Positions 21,956 through 33,248 of a DNA stretch of 64,000 bases are shown piece by piece. Origin of the DNA: Whalleya microplaca. Taxonomy: Eukaryota > Ascomycota > Sordariomycetes > Xylariales > Xylariaceae. The DNA lies in the NCBI GenBank assembly GCA_022497155.1, contig MU385790.1, positions 62,001 to 126,000 on the forward strand. The letters are read 5' to 3'. A model generated the notes under the pieces. It ran no database searches. It saw nothing but the letters and a program-made list of their open reading frames with translations, and was not told where the DNA came from. Numbering within the stretch: the stretch's first letter is position 1; each line of letters opens with the position of its first letter. The position numbers and the translations under genes are program-made.

Positions 21956-24049
21956 ATGGCGGAGACAGAACCCCTCCCACCCTCCGAGTCGCTCCACCAA
22001 GCCGGCGGTGGTCAACCAGGGCGCGAGGATCGCACTATCAAAGAGGTCAGCGCCTCCGTATTGCCCTATCTCCAGCAGATCTTCGACGCGCACGGGTCCA
22101 GCGCCGACAAGAAATGGCACAAAGACCAGATCGTCCACTTCCTGCATACTGTGCAAGCCGACGACGTGACAGACTCGTCAGGCGACGTCGCCTCGCGCGA
22201 TGACCTCGATTTTTCCGGCTTTCTACACTACATGACATCGGCAGCGGCGAATGCGCTGGCGCCACCGCCGCCGCACGCCGATCTGTCCTGGCCGCTGGCC
22301 AGTTACTACATCAGCTCCAGCCACAACACATACCTGACGGGCAACCAGCTGAACAGCGACTCCGACGCGGACGCGTATAAGAACGTCCTGCTGCGGGGCT
22401 GCCGGTGCGTCGAGATCGACGTCTGGGATGGTGACGATACCGACTCAGAATCCTCGGATAGCGAGAGCGACGAGGATGAGGAGGCCAAAGAGAAGATCGC
22501 CGTAAGAAAGGCGAGTCGCAAGGAGAGACTCGTGGCAAAGCTGCCAGGGTCTCTTACAAGTCGATTGGAAAAGACTTCACTGGGCCGAAAACTATCCCAG
22601 AGGAAGAGCACGAACGACAAGAATGTGGGAGCTGGGCATAAGAAAGAGGGCAGTACTGATGCAGCAGCTGCGGGAACGGCACCGCTGAAGAAGTCGACCA
22701 GCCCACAAGCCGTGGCCGTCGAGCCTCGGGTCCTGCATGGGTACACGCTCACAAAAGAGATCTCATTCCGCGAGGTGTGCGAGGCGATCCGGGGAAGCGC
22801 ATTCGTCGTGAGCGACCTTCCGCTCATCGTCAGCCTTGAGGTCCACTGTAGCCAGCAGCAGCAGGAGGTCATGTGTCAGATCATGAATGAGGTCTGGTCG
22901 GACCTCCTGCTGCCGCAGCCTGCAGAAGACACGCGCATCCTTCCAGCCCCCGGCGACCTGCGCCACAAGATCCTCGTCAAAGTAAAGTACGCGCCACCGC
23001 ATCACGCCACCACCAGCACCGGGTCCGAGGCTACAGATCGGCTCCCGCCGGACGCGAAAGCGGACCCGAAGTCTACGGCTGCGACGACGACAACGACCGC
23101 GCAGAAGGCCAAGAAGGCGTCCAAGATCATCCAGGCACTATCAGCGTTCGGTGTATACACGCAAGGGGTGTCGTTCAAGTCGCTTGCGCAACCGGAAGCC
23201 AGCATGCCAACGCACATCTTCTCGCTGTCGGAGGGCGGGGTGGCAGACGTGCATGCGGCGGAGGCGGCACGGCTGTTCGAGCACAACCGGCATTACATGA
23301 TGCGCACGTATCCCTCGGGGATGCGCATCGGCTCGTCGAACCTCGACCCGCCCTCGTTCTGGCGCAAGGGCATCCAGATTGTCGCGCTGAACTGGCAGAA
23401 GTGGGACGAGGGCATGATGCTAAACGAGGGCTTGTTCGCGGGCACGGGCGGTTACGTGTTGAAGCCCGAAGGGTATCGTGGGCGGAAAGCTATTGCTCCT
23501 ACAACTGCCACCACCACTACCACCCCTGCCTCCTCTTCCACCGAGAAAGTTGGTGACGACAAGGTCGTCTCGGCGCCGCTTTCGGACCCGCCGATCGTGC
23601 ACCAGACGCTCGATCTCAAGATCACAGTCCTCGCGGCGCAGAATCTCCCGCTGCCCGAGGAAGATGACAAGGCGAGCGGCTTCAAGCCGTACGTGAAGGT
23701 AGAGCTGCACACGGAGCCGCCGCACGAGCACTTGGCACAGATCGGCAAGCCGAGCGGTAAGGCCAAGGAGGGCGAGTACAAAGCCAAGACCAAGTCACAG
23801 CGGGGCGTAGATCCAGACTTTAAGGGGGAGGAGCTGTCGTTCTCCGGCGTCGTCGGCGTCGTGCCCGAGCTGGCCTTCGTCACGTTCCTGGTCAAGGACG
23901 ACGAGATCGGGCGCGATGACCTGGCCGCGTGGGCGTGCATCCGCCTCGATCGCCTGCGGACCGGGTACCGGTTTGTGCACCTCCTAGACCAGCACGGGTC
24001 GATCAGCGGTGGTGTGCTGCTCGTCAAGGTCGAGAAGAAGCTCGTGTAG
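21956..24049 (+). CDS. Phosphoinositide-specific phospholipase C (delta-like)
   Basis: Single exon, 697 residues from ATG 21956. The enzyme would hydrolyse PI(4,5)P2 to diacylglycerol and IP3. The order is an EF-hand-like N-terminal helical region, X box, Y box and C2 domain; no PH domain is visible. The X box starts with [15 protein letters not shown] (first catalytic His, about residue 123), then VEIDVWDGD (metal-binding Glu and Asp, about 153 and 155), [10 protein letters not shown] (second catalytic His, about 261) and IVSLEVHC (Glu about 295). The Y box spans about 390-510 and contains [20 protein letters not shown] and QIVALNWQ. The C2 domain runs from [15 protein letters not shown] (about 553) to the end. 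About 90 extra residues, acidic then basic and Ser-rich, lie between WDGD and LHGYT inside the X box. The gene is strikingly GC-rich compared with its surroundings. Confidence 0.9.
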   Translation: MAETEPLPPSESLHQAGGGQPGREDRTIKEVSASVLPYLQQIFDAHGSSADKKWHKDQIVHFLHTVQADDVTDSSGDVASRDDLDFSGFLHYMTSAAANALAPPPPHADLSWPLASYYISSSHNTYLTGNQLNSDSDADAYKNVLLRGCRCVEIDVWDGDDTDSESSDSESDEDEEAKEKIAVRKASRKERLVAKLPGSLTSRLEKTSLGRKLSQRKSTNDKNVGAGHKKEGSTDAAAAGTAPLKKSTSPQAVAVEPRVLHGYTLTKEISFREVCEAIRGSAFVVSDLPLIVSLEVHCSQQQQEVMCQIMNEVWSDLLLPQPAEDTRILPAPGDLRHKILVKVKYAPPHHATTSTGSEATDRLPPDAKADPKSTAATTTTTAQKAKKASKIIQALSAFGVYTQGVSFKSLAQPEASMPTHIFSLSEGGVADVHAAEAARLFEHNRHYMMRTYPSGMRIGSSNLDPPSFWRKGIQIVALNWQKWDEGMMLNEGLFAGTGGYVLKPEGYRGRKAIAPTTATTTTTPASSSTEKVGDDKVVSAPLSDPPIVHQTLDLKITVLAAQNLPLPEEDDKASGFKPYVKVELHTEPPHEHLAQIGKPSGKAKEGEYKAKTKSQRGVDPDFKGEELSFSGVVGVVPELAFVTFLVKDDEIGRDDLAAWACIRLDRLRTGYRFVHLLDQHGSISGGVLLVKVEKKLV

Positions 24050-24422
24050 TGCGCGTGCGGAACTGGGCCGCGGGACGAGGAACCCGGCGAGTCAGCGAGG
24101 CTGGCTTTGTGAGTTTTAAGTACGGTGCATCGTGGATGAAGCATTGGGGCATAGAGAGCGATCAAAATCAAGCGTGCGTCGAGCATGTGAACTCTGCATT
24201 GATTAGAATAGTTTGAAATGAAACGCATTTACGATTGGACTCCATTGATAAATCTATGGTATCTCGCATGAATTGTCTAGCCCATGACCAGACGCCTACT
24301 ACATACTTTACACGTATATCATCCTCATGCACGAGTCCATGATTCACCTAAATCTGTCTCCATAATTAAGAGTATATTTGATACCGCATGCGCGCGCGCA
24401 ATCCTCTAGAGTGTTGCTAAGT
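24050..24422. other. Intergenic between convergent genes
   Basis: About 370 bases with a short GC-alternating tract (GCATGCGCGCGCGC near 24388). Nothing else was seen. Confidence 0.5.
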
Positions 24423-26711
24423 TTATGCTTCGCCTAGTTCCGTCTCCATCACACTATGATGATCTGTAGTTGATATGAGATTGATAGTATCCCATGTCTC
24501 TCCCATCATGTTCGATTGCATTACCTCGAATGCCCTCAATCTAGTCTCGTATGCGGAACCAGATATTGTTGAGGCCTGGGAGTCCTCTAATGTAGGAGCT
24601 TCACTATCGGTCTCTTGTTGGTCCTTAAAAGTGTCATAATCGCGTTTGTGGCCCAGTGATGAGGACGCCCGCTCGTCTAGTGAGGCTGCCGTGGGTGGAG
24701 AAAGTTGCGATCTAGTACTTGGTTCCCGCTGCACTTCGCTCGGCTTCCCTCTGGTGGGTGTAATGTCTCGTCCAAGGCTGGGAGGATCAAGGGTCTCGGT
24801 CGTAGGTAATATTGGGCTTGAAGGCACTTGATAAGATGATGCGGATGGCTGAGTTTCAGGCACTCGTTCCTCTTCTTCTTCTGCTCGCTCCCTTTCTTCC
24901 TGCAGTCCGCGTCTCATTTCTGACCACTGCTCCATCAACCTATCATGATCAAACACATCGCCAGAACAGTAGTCACCGAAGAGCTTTCGCATTGTGATAC
25001 CCTTTTCATCCCAGTCGGGCGGGCCGACAGTACATGGCCAGATATCTTTCGGTTTGAATATCCGAACGAGATGTCGAAGTTCAGGTAGAGAAGAGTGTCT
25101 CGCGTACGGAAAGGTTATCTTGTTTGGTAGCGAGCTACAATCATCGCTCCTGGTGCGCTTCTTCATCGGATTACGGATGTCGTTGAGCCTTTGAAAAATC
25201 GACCCAATGGCACTTGCCATGGACTCTTTCTCCACGAACTCAGACGTATCGATGTCAAGAGTCATCCGCCCATTGCTAAGTAAGAGTTTCTCAAGCATAT
25301 GTTTCATGTCATGCCCTGCTTCTCCGGGTATGAGTTTATCTTTGGTAACACTAAGCAGAATTAGCAGCTGGAAAAGTGTGAAAATATCTGAATACTTACA
25401 TCTTCAATATAGTAACAATATCGTTCAATTCTAGGGTTGTTGTGCTTTCAAAGTCACTGCCGCCACCACCTATACCGACTTCAAGCATGTCTTGCCCGTT
25501 TTGGAGGTGCGCGACAATAGGTTGAATCCAGACAATTGGCTTGTTTTCCATGACAGAGCATCCCATACCCTTCTCGCAGCTGTGGATTCGCACATTCTCA
25601 TCAAGCGTCAGGCATCCTTCATGTTGATAGTTACCGCAAGTGAAGCCAGCCAATGATGGTGCTTCCCTGCTCAAGTGTGTCTGGGCCGCAAAACGGTTAT
25701 CTGTCGATTTGATAGCGAGAGACTTGTAGATCCCGAACTTGTACTGATCAACATGGATCTGAGAACGAAGTCAGTGGAAATGGTGAGTTTTTAATCACTT
25801 TATGCTACTCACCTTTGACTTCAGTGCCTTTGATAGAGCCATCCAAACTTCTTCGTAACTATGAATGTGTCAAACAGTGAAAGCAGAAAGGAGAACAATT
25901 GCCGTACCCATAAGTCCATGCTTGCAAGCAGAAGATGGTATCGTCTGGGTATCGTGCTACCTGCTCTAGAAGCTCACGAAGCCCCTCGGCCTTCGTCTGC
26001 AAAGGAAAATCTCTCAGAATTGAAGTGTCCAAGTATATGCGGTCAAGCGTTTTCAGGCCTAACGAGTACTCGACGATATTTGGATTGCGGGCAATAGAAT
26101 CAACCCACCAGGGTTCACTCCTGATGTCTCCAGTGTATAACACAGCTTTGCCATCGCCTTCAATTACTTGAAAGGAAATTAGTGGTTGTGGCAAGAAAAG
26201 GAGAAGGCGAGCCCCACTTACAGAACATGACAGCACCGACGCAGTGATTTGCGTCCAGTAGTGTTACCCGGATACTCCTACCGGGCGAGAGTTCTATGAC
26301 AGTCGGTGTGTCCAGAGGAATGGGCTTCAGCAAGTCTTTCAGGTGCTTATAAGTTTGCATGCCCGGATCCTCGAAGATGCCCTTGGCATAATTCAATCTG
26401 GCAGGGTACTTCTTAAGCCGAAGGAGAATCTCCTTTGTAGCAGCCGAGCAGTATATACTATTCGATGTTAGAATCGATATTGTTGGAAGCATACAGTCAT
26501 GAAACATACAAAGGACCGCTTCTTAATGTCTCTAATCCCCCAAGGTGATCGCTATGCACGTGGCTTAGGAAGCAAGCTAATGCGGGCTGTAAGTCGAACC
26601 GACGAAAATAGTCGACTGTTGATAGTCAGCAAGGAAACGTAATTAAGGCATTGCGGCGAGCAGACTTCGAATCTCGGGGAATTCGTGGACTATTCCCTGG
26701 AAGGTCGACAT
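24423..26711 (-). CDS. Artemis/SNM1-family DNA repair nuclease (metallo-beta-lactamase, beta-CASP)
   Basis: Seven exons: 26711-26666, 26615-26510, 26457-26222, 26166-25908, 25858-25813, 25758-25400 and 25350-24423; introns of 48-56 nt; 659 residues. The start MSTFQGIVHEFPEIR matches the usual Artemis-type N-terminus. The joins rebuild the metal-site motifs: FLSHVHSDHL, LLDANHCVGAVMF, VLYTGDIR and YLDTS. The beta-CASP region follows (TYGYEEVWMALSKALKS, YKFGIYKSL). The C-terminal 300 residues are hydrophilic, with a DIWPCTVGPPDWDEKG element and Ser/Pro-rich linkers. Family members open or trim DNA ends in end joining and crosslink repair. It more closely resembles Artemis than Pso2, as no N-terminal UBZ finger is present. 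Intron 1 has an unusual GTCTGC donor, although the branch point (GCTGAC) and CAG acceptor are good. Catalytic residues look intact. Confidence 0.85.
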
Positions 26712-27360
26712 GTTGCAAAGTATACGCCACGAACTCGGGATCAACTTGGTTCTCACGGCCAAAAACGAGTGAATAGGGATATGCACCGGGTGGAGGTGCA
26801 CAGCTCCAAATTGTCCACGGTGGCTGTCATTTAGGCAGCTGTGCTGTTGATGAGAGGAGAGAAAGGATCGGTGTCAGCTTCGCGATTGAGCCGTGGTCAA
26901 ATCACACACGTGGTGGCTTCAAGATATTCGCATTACCGCGTCAACGTTGTTGAGGTATCGAGGTGTCCGAAATACCACATCACCTACAAGGACATGCAGT
27001 GTGTTCAATGTTACGAAGCTCCTTAATTCGATCTGTGACGTCAAGGGGTAGATGATAAAAGAGATACATGTATGATGCATTTATAGGCTTTAGCGATAAG
27101 AAAACAAAGATTTTCAATTGAGTTCATTGGCATATCGCATGAGGCTTCATAATGCTTAATTGAATATCTTCCTCTTAAGAGCATCCCCATTCTCAGATAA
27201 CCCATTGCACTCCGGAATACCCAAACGTTGTCCGACTCTACATCGCTAGCTATTTCAAGTGTAATTGTTGCGCAGGAGCAAGGCAACCAGATCTGAGCAT
27301 ATCCTTATGGCGGAGACAAATATCCTGATGTCGGAACCATGATCTAATACCCTGCCATGC
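26712..27360. other. Intergenic, no gene seen
   Basis: About 650 bases between the HeLo gene's 3' end and the nuclease start, both on the minus strand. It should hold the nuclease promoter; no recognised element. Confidence 0.5.
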
Positions 27361-28641
27361 TTAAAGTTCTGACAAGAATGCGAGCCCAGTCTCTGGCCCC
27401 TTGAAAAAAGCAGTTTGGGGAGAAGCGCGCTTTGGGGACGGAGCATGAAAGCAAGGGTATCTAGCAGGCCTATCGAACATTTCTTGAAGTTGTACGCGAA
27501 TTGCGGGCGATACGGCTGGAGGCGACACGAGCGCTTGTACCGAGGCCGCACCATCCACCCCCCGCCGAGGTCTTGGTATGGAAGTGCGAAAGGAGGATAT
27601 GGCACCAGCTGGCTCCCTAGCACATCCTGTGCTCATGCGACCGAGCGAGAACCCTACAAGGACCAGCATCGGCAGACATATGAAAACCGCAATTGTAGAC
27701 AGCTTCAACGATGGAGAATTGAACCCCAACATGACTGTTGTCTGCGTTGCATATCGAGTTTGTCGCAGTGCGCTCGTCAATGCTGCAATCTGACGAGATT
27801 GAGTAGCCTGGTCTTGCATCAATTGGCTTATCAAATGCTTCAATTCCGTGATATTCAAGCTCTCGAGGCTCTCTACAGACATCTCCTGGCATTCATCATC
27901 GACAACGTGTGTTTGCCATTCGGAAATATCTCGTAGCCTGCCAGAACTCATGGATATGCAATCAGCTTGAGTAGATGCCGCTGCAGCTATCTCAGGATGG
28001 GATGTTTCGCAGGCGGCCGTGATATCGTTGAGAGCGTCCGTGTCTCCAATCCGTCGAATTCGTGCCTGAATTGACTGTTCTGCATTTGCGGTGCTGAAGA
28101 GCTCCTTAGTGACATCTTCAAGGCTGGTGATGAGACTCTGGACCTCGCTGATAAGGAGCATGAGTTTCTTGCGATCGCTTATGACCCATCTTGTCTTGCG
28201 AAACACTGTAGCTTGAGTGATTTCAGTTCGAGCAGTGCGAATCTTGAAATTATCGAACTCGGCTCTGATGATTCGAGAGGTTCTCGATCTTGGCCCGCCC
28301 TCAACTTGCCTGCCAGTCAATCCTCTGACAACGTTTTGGCAGCCGTACCTCTCCCTGATAATGTACGCATCGTCGAACAGATGAAGAATATGATGCAAGG
28401 ACTGAGTGACGAGGTGTTGGAACCGCCAGTCCTCAAGCAAGTTAGGCCGTGAACTGTCCGTCAAGCCCATGGTTTCTCCCCATACATACAGACGGCATTG
28501 CTCCATTTGGAGTTGAAGCTGTAGCTTTTTGAAATCACCATCCTGCTTCTGATACAGGTCGATAAGCTTGAAGGCTTCGACAGCGTGCTTGAATAATGAT
28601 ACCAGGGTAATCGCGCTAGCTACAGCACCGAGAACCTCCAT
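27361..28641 (-). CDS. HeLo-domain protein with coiled coil and C-terminal membrane segment
   Basis: Single exon, 426 residues. Residues 1-205 are a HeLo domain (Pfam HeLo, prion-inhibition and propagation): MEVLGAVASAITLVSLFKHA is the typical hydrophobic first helix, followed by AFKLIDLYQKQDGDFKKLQL and CRLYVWGETMGL. HeLo domains execute or control membrane-targeted cell death in heterokaryon incompatibility (HET-S) and NLR systems. Residues about 255-295 (SLNITELKHLISQLMQDQA...) look coiled coil. A clear hydrophobic segment lies at about 312-334 (STIAVFICLPMLVLVGFSLG), followed by a basic, Pro/Arg-rich tail. No HET-s-type amyloid repeat or NACHT/NB-ARC domain is present. The domain is confident; a role in cell death is inference from the family. 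A second membrane segment next to the HeLo helix suggests a permanently anchored protein. Confidence 0.82.
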   Translation of the reverse strand: MEVLGAVASAITLVSLFKHAVEAFKLIDLYQKQDGDFKKLQLQLQMEQCRLYVWGETMGLTDSSRPNLLEDWRFQHLVTQSLHHILHLFDDAYIIRERYGCQNVVRGLTGRQVEGGPRSRTSRIIRAEFDNFKIRTARTEITQATVFRKTRWVISDRKKLMLLISEVQSLITSLEDVTKELFSTANAEQSIQARIRRIGDTDALNDITAACETSHPEIAAAASTQADCISMSSGRLRDISEWQTHVVDDECQEMSVESLESLNITELKHLISQLMQDQATQSRQIAALTSALRQTRYATQTTVMLGFNSPSLKLSTIAVFICLPMLVLVGFSLGRMSTGCAREPAGAISSFRTSIPRPRRGVDGAASVQALVSPPAVSPAIRVQLQEMFDRPARYPCFHAPSPKRASPQTAFFKGPETGLAFLSEL

Positions 28642-29598
28642 GGTAACAATAGAGTGTTGAAGTCAACGATATCAGATTGGAGGGCGCATTGCTAACGTCT
28701 GACGTCTAACGTCTATCCAAACAGTGGCAGTGCATTCTGACTAGCTAAAGTCGGCCGATGGCCTAAGACTTTCAATCTCCCCTGTTGGTGTAGTTAAGAA
28801 TAACATCCTTGGTGAAGAGATGCGGCGCAGCCATCCTACTATGTAGCATGTGTGCTTTTCACCAGTTAGGAAAATGTATCAATCCAAAGTCAATCAAACA
28901 TGAAGTATGCATTTAAGAGCTCCAACAATGGAGAAGTGTGGATTGCAACCATAAGCATTTATATCATCTGGTTGCCGACCATTTAGTTCTAGATTGATGA
29001 CCAGTATTGTAGCGGCATGTGCCATCGAAGCCTAGAACTTTACCTTTCAGGGGCCATTCCTCGGACTGTTCAGAGTATCGGTCGCTGTATTTGAGAGACC
29101 CCGGGTACGTGAACAGAGCATCAATTGACGTCTGAATGAGACCTACCCTCGCACTATCACGCAACTCATTCAATACATGAGTTGACGCACCTCGCGTAAC
29201 CTATACACCAACCAAGCGGTTGCATTAAAACCTGCCCTACTGTGCCGACCTTATGCGATTACTGAATTAAGTCCGGGTGAAACCCAATCACGGTTACCAT
29301 GAAGGACTCATGTGCATACTAGTTGCAGATACGCGGTGCAGATACGCCGTATTTACACTCGGTAGATTGGCTACTCCTCAACCGCCTAGGTTAATACATT
29401 GTGCTGCATGAGGTCCAAGGCAGCATCCCGAGTTGAGCTTCTGCTGAAAAAGAACGCACCGGGAATCTATAGAATGATTAGCTTTCCTCATATACCATAT
29501 TATACCTCTACGTCAAGGTCAGTCTATTTCCCCCTTCATAATAGTCAGATCGAACGACCAATATTACACCAGAGATAAAGCCGAACCATCTTGACATC
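28642..29598. other. Intergenic between divergent genes
   Basis: About 950 bases holding the divergent promoters of the HeLo gene and the methyltransferase. A short direct repeat of an ACGTCTAACGTCT type lies at about 28695-28712. No gene was seen. Confidence 0.5.
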
Positions 29599-30447
29599 AT
29601 GGCTGCCTCCTCCCGCTCCGATCAATCCGGAGACAAGGTCAAAATCACCCTGACTGGTGCGCAAGAGACAATGCTCGCAGCACTGGTCTGTAGAGCTCGG
29701 GATGCTAAGATGCCCGAACCCGTCCTCAACGACACTTGGGCTTGCCAAGTCCTAGAGCAGATCGACCACGACGTCGACAAGTTCGGAATCGACGATAGCC
29801 AGGCGATTATGCATGTCTTGCGCGCTCGATGTCTAGACCGGTGGGTTACAGACTTTCTGCGGCATAACGCTCAAGCTACAGTGGTTCACCTGGCCTGCGG
29901 TCTCGACACCAAGTGTCTGCGTCTCCCATGGGGTTCCGAGGTGCGCTGGATCGATCTTGACATGCCTGATGTCGTGGACTTGCGCAGAAAGCTTCTTCCT
30001 AGTCCTGACGGTGACTACCAGTTAGTCGCTGCGGACGTCGCCGATGATGCATGGCTCGAGAAGATCCCAGCAGACCGGCCAACCCTCATCATCGCCCAGG
30101 GGCTCCTCATGTACTTAGATGAACCGACCGGCAAGCGCTTGATCCAGCGGCTCGTCGACCATTTCAAAACGGGACAGCTCGTCGTTGACTTTGTCGGATC
30201 CATCATTCTTACTCTCCAAGGATACATCAAGACGCTCAAAGCTACCGCTGCCACATTCAAATGGGGAGTCAATGACCCTAAGGAACTCGAGGCACTACAC
30301 ACACAGCTTAAGATGATGGACTGTTTGCGGCCAGCTGAACTGGATGGTTTCGAGAAAGTGCCTTTCGTAACTCGCCTTATTCTCAACGTTTATTGGTATC
30401 TCCCGCGACTGCGAAACCTCAGCTTCTACGTGAGATATCGGTTCTAA
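29599..30447 (+). CDS. SAM-dependent methyltransferase, leucine carboxyl methyltransferase/TcmP-like
   Basis: Single exon, 282 residues. Conserved features of the LCM family (Pfam LCM) are visible in order: an N-terminal helical region with ARDAKMPEPVLNDTWA, RARCLDRWVTDFL, the SAM loop VVHLACGLDTKCLRL, the acidic strand end VRWIDLDMPDVVDLRRKLL, and IIAQGLLMYLDE. In this superfamily PPM1 methylates the C-terminal Leu of PP2A, whereas TcmP-like members O-methylate polyketides and other small molecules. The sequence is closer in length and style to the TcmP-like group (no PP2A-specific elements recognised). No polyketide synthase is nearby, so the substrate is unknown. No signal peptide; likely cytosolic. 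The gene is intronless and moderately GC-rich. Confidence 0.82.
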   Translation: MAASSRSDQSGDKVKITLTGAQETMLAALVCRARDAKMPEPVLNDTWACQVLEQIDHDVDKFGIDDSQAIMHVLRARCLDRWVTDFLRHNAQATVVHLACGLDTKCLRLPWGSEVRWIDLDMPDVVDLRRKLLPSPDGDYQLVAADVADDAWLEKIPADRPTLIIAQGLLMYLDEPTGKRLIQRLVDHFKTGQLVVDFVGSIILTLQGYIKTLKATAATFKWGVNDPKELEALHTQLKMMDCLRPAELDGFEKVPFVTRLILNVYWYLPRLRNLSFYVRYRF

Positions 30448-30982
30448 AGTTATCAATATCTGTGTCTAGGAGGGAACTACTTCGTGTGCAATGTGCTTGA
30501 GAGTCTCGAGTGTCTTGGCCTGTTTATCGTGCAACGTACTTGTATGGTATAGACCAAGCGGATGGGGAGGAGAACTAGTTACTTCGCGCTCAAAACTGAC
30601 GACTTCATCGTCTGACCAAACCAACTTACGGCGATGTTGCTCAGTCAAGCATGATTCGTGGAAATCTGGGTTGGTTTCCTAAACAAAATTAGGTCTAGCT
30701 GAGATATCAAGGCAACGATCATTAGACCGCATAATGCTACTTCCCCACCATTACGAACGGTCGGCAGTCGTTTAGCCGCAACAGGATGCTAGCAGATACG
30801 AGGCTAAAGTACCCGGAATGGATCACAAATTCGCCCAATGCGGAGATTGCAAGACCACATACTAACAATATGTAAATGCGTGCTCATATAAGTAGCCGCA
30901 CATGGCCCGTTCCTGGGCTGCTATCCTGGTTGCCGGAATGCTGTGATCTACGATCGTCGCCACGATGTTATTCTCCAACTAC
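30448..30982. other. Intergenic, promoter of the GH43 gene
   Basis: About 530 bases without coding signal between two plus-strand genes. No clear TATA box. Confidence 0.45.
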
Positions 30983-32187
30983 ATGCGACATGCCTTTATC
31001 TCGGCTGGCTTTTGGCTCAGCCTTTCGTTGGCAAGCCCAATCGACCTCGAGGAACTGGGCCTCGAAGTCCAACCGCGCGCAGACGCGAGTCTCGTCGGCT
31101 ACCTCGGAGCGTTCTTCCTCGGGGCCGATCCCTATGTTTACTACTACATCAGCAACGGCGATGACCCCCTCTCCTTCAAGGCGATGAATAAGGGACAGCC
31201 TGTCATAAAACCGACGAAGGGCACCGGTGGTGTCAGGGATCCCGCGATTGTTCAGGGAGGTGGTGCTGAAGCCGGACGCAAGTGGTACATCATTGGCACA
31301 GACCTGAATATCGCCAAGGTTAGAGGCCCGAATTGAGATAGCAGATGGACCTTCAATGCTAACAGAGCCAGACGACCTGGGACGCCTCGCAACGGACAGG
31401 ATCGAGGGGCATATTCGTATGGGAAAGTACCGACCTCGTCAACTTCAGTGGCGAACGGCTCGTGAACGTGGAGGATTCGACCGCCGGTATGGTGTGGGCA
31501 CCGGAGGCCATATGGGATGCTTCAAAGGGTCAGACAGTTCCCTAGCTTCCTCATATACGGTAACGCTAATAATCTCAGGCCAGTACTTGGTCCACTGGGC
31601 CTCGAAATTCGTAAGTAGCCTCAAGACAAACCTCTTTCCTCGTGGCGGCACCATACGCTAACTCAGTCCCGCAGTACTCTTCATCCGACACGGGACATAC
31701 AGGCTCGGCATCTAATATCCGTATCCGCTATGCGTACACGAGCGACTTCAAGACCTTCAGCGCGCCGCAGACCTACATCGACTACGCGCCGACCAACATC
31801 ATCGACCTGGACATCCTGCCCCTTGACGACGCGGGGAAGAACTACCTGCGATTCATGAAGGATGAGACCGCCAAGACCGTCTTCGTCGAGTACAGCAGCA
31901 CGGGGCTCTTCGGCACGTGGACGCGCGCCGGCGGCAGCGGGGGCATCATCGCGTCCGGCGTCGAGGGACCAGCCGCCTACAGGGACAATAAGGCGGATGC
32001 GAAGATCCATGTGCTGCTGGATTTCTACGGCGGTGATGGGTACAGGCCGTACGAGAGCACGGATCCCAAGGCCAATAAGTGGACGGCGAGCAGTCGAACG
32101 GGATTCCCGACTAATTTAAGGCATGGGAGTGTTCTGCCGGTTAACCAGACGCTGTTTAATGCGTTGGGCCAGAAATGGGGGTCGTGA
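30983..32187 (+). CDS. Secreted GH43 glycoside hydrolase (arabinan/arabinoxylan-type)
   Basis: Four exons, 30983-31318, 31372-31528, 31579-31610 (only 32 nt) and 31675-32187, with introns of 53, 50 and 64 nt, give 345 residues. An in-frame ATG lies 18 bases upstream at 30965; I prefer 30983 because MRHAFISAGFWLSLSLASP is a cleaner signal peptide. The five-bladed propeller signatures of GH43 are GGVRDPAIV (general base Asp), MVWAPEAIWD, IIDLDILPLD and GVEGPAAYRDN (likely acid Glu). The overall look resembles GH43 exo-arabinofuranosidases of the subfamily 26 type. Expected action is inverting removal of L-arabinose or a related pentose from arabinan or arabinoxylan outside the cell. The downstream GH10 xylanase in the same orientation fits a xylan-directed role. 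The subfamily is a tentative call. Confidence 0.82.
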
Positions 32188-33248
32188 TCCAGGTAGTAGG
32201 CTTCGTCCACTAGAACATGCCCATGTTAAAGCGAGGCATGTTATTATACCAAGCGCTTATTGAGGTCACTTTTCAACGTACGAGTTTCGTCGCAACTTGA
32301 GATCGGTTTCAATTGCCCCATGCCGTGATGCCAAGACCACAATAGAACAGAGTTGCAATGATGCCAGTAATCTTCGCTGCCCGAATATTCTAGTCTATCC
32401 AGTGAGGGATTGGATATTGTTGATCAACAATCAGTGTGCACTGCCCTTCTAGTGATATGGAGACCCTCAAACTCCATCAATCAACAACAAAGGTAGATTT
32501 CACACCCAGAATATAGCACTTCCAATGATTTCGTACATACACAGCACACGGCTGACGGGGCGCCGTAATATTATCGAGAGAAATAATGTTCCACTAAGCG
32601 TTTTAGCTTCCCTCAAGTTGCCGGCCATTTCCTCCATTTTGGGCGGTCTAACGCAACGATGAAGCGGGCCAATAACTAGCGACTAACACACAGGAGTCAA
32701 CAACGTTCAGGCATGTTCGGGTACGGAATACTATGAATTTCAATCATTACCTTCGCTAGCCAATCTTGAGCAAACACGATATCAAAAACCCACGGTCCTC
32801 TTCTTCTTTTACTTCTATATAGATCTTGCCCATAGCGTATTATGTTGACACAGGGATTCAGTGCTCGTCGTCATCACCTGCACGATGTTATTTGAGGGGT
32901 TCTTTGAGCGTCCTGACCGCATGGGGCCTATCGTGGGGTTCAGACTGCCAAGACCCAGGAGCATCCAGGGGAATCCCATCGAGTCGCACCCATCATCAGA
33001 TCCTGGCGCAAGCTCTGACCATTGACCAGATCTGAATTGAATACTTTCTTCAGATGATACCCGATTAAGATCATCCTGTAAGGCCTAGGGTAGCCCAGGG
33101 ATCTCATATAAAAGTTGTTCAGACGACTTCCATTCGGGGCAAAGGATCGTCATAATTCACTACTCATTCTTTTCTTATTCATTCATTTCTTCGGCTTCAG
33201 TCTCACGTTCGTTCTTTCTCGCTGGTTGAGATTTAAGTAAAGCTCAAC
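32188..33248. other. Intergenic, promoter of the GH10 gene
   Basis: About 1.06 kb between the GH43 and GH10 genes. It ends in a promoter with a TATA box (33107-33114) and a pyrimidine-rich leader. No gene seen. Confidence 0.55.
33107..33114 (+). promoter_or_regulatory. TATA box of the GH10 xylanase gene
   Basis: TATAAAAG, 135 bases upstream of the ATG, followed by a TC-rich leader. Confidence 0.6.

Noticed and set aside
22306..22872. 188-codon antisense frame inside the phospholipase C gene
   Set aside because: Shadow of a GC-rich coding strand; the sense strand is clearly PLC.
23452..24228. 258-codon antisense frame inside the phospholipase C gene
   Set aside because: Same reason; composition mirrors the sense codons.
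27415..27936. 173-codon frame antisense to the HeLo gene
   Set aside because: The HeLo strand has a recognised domain; this one has none.
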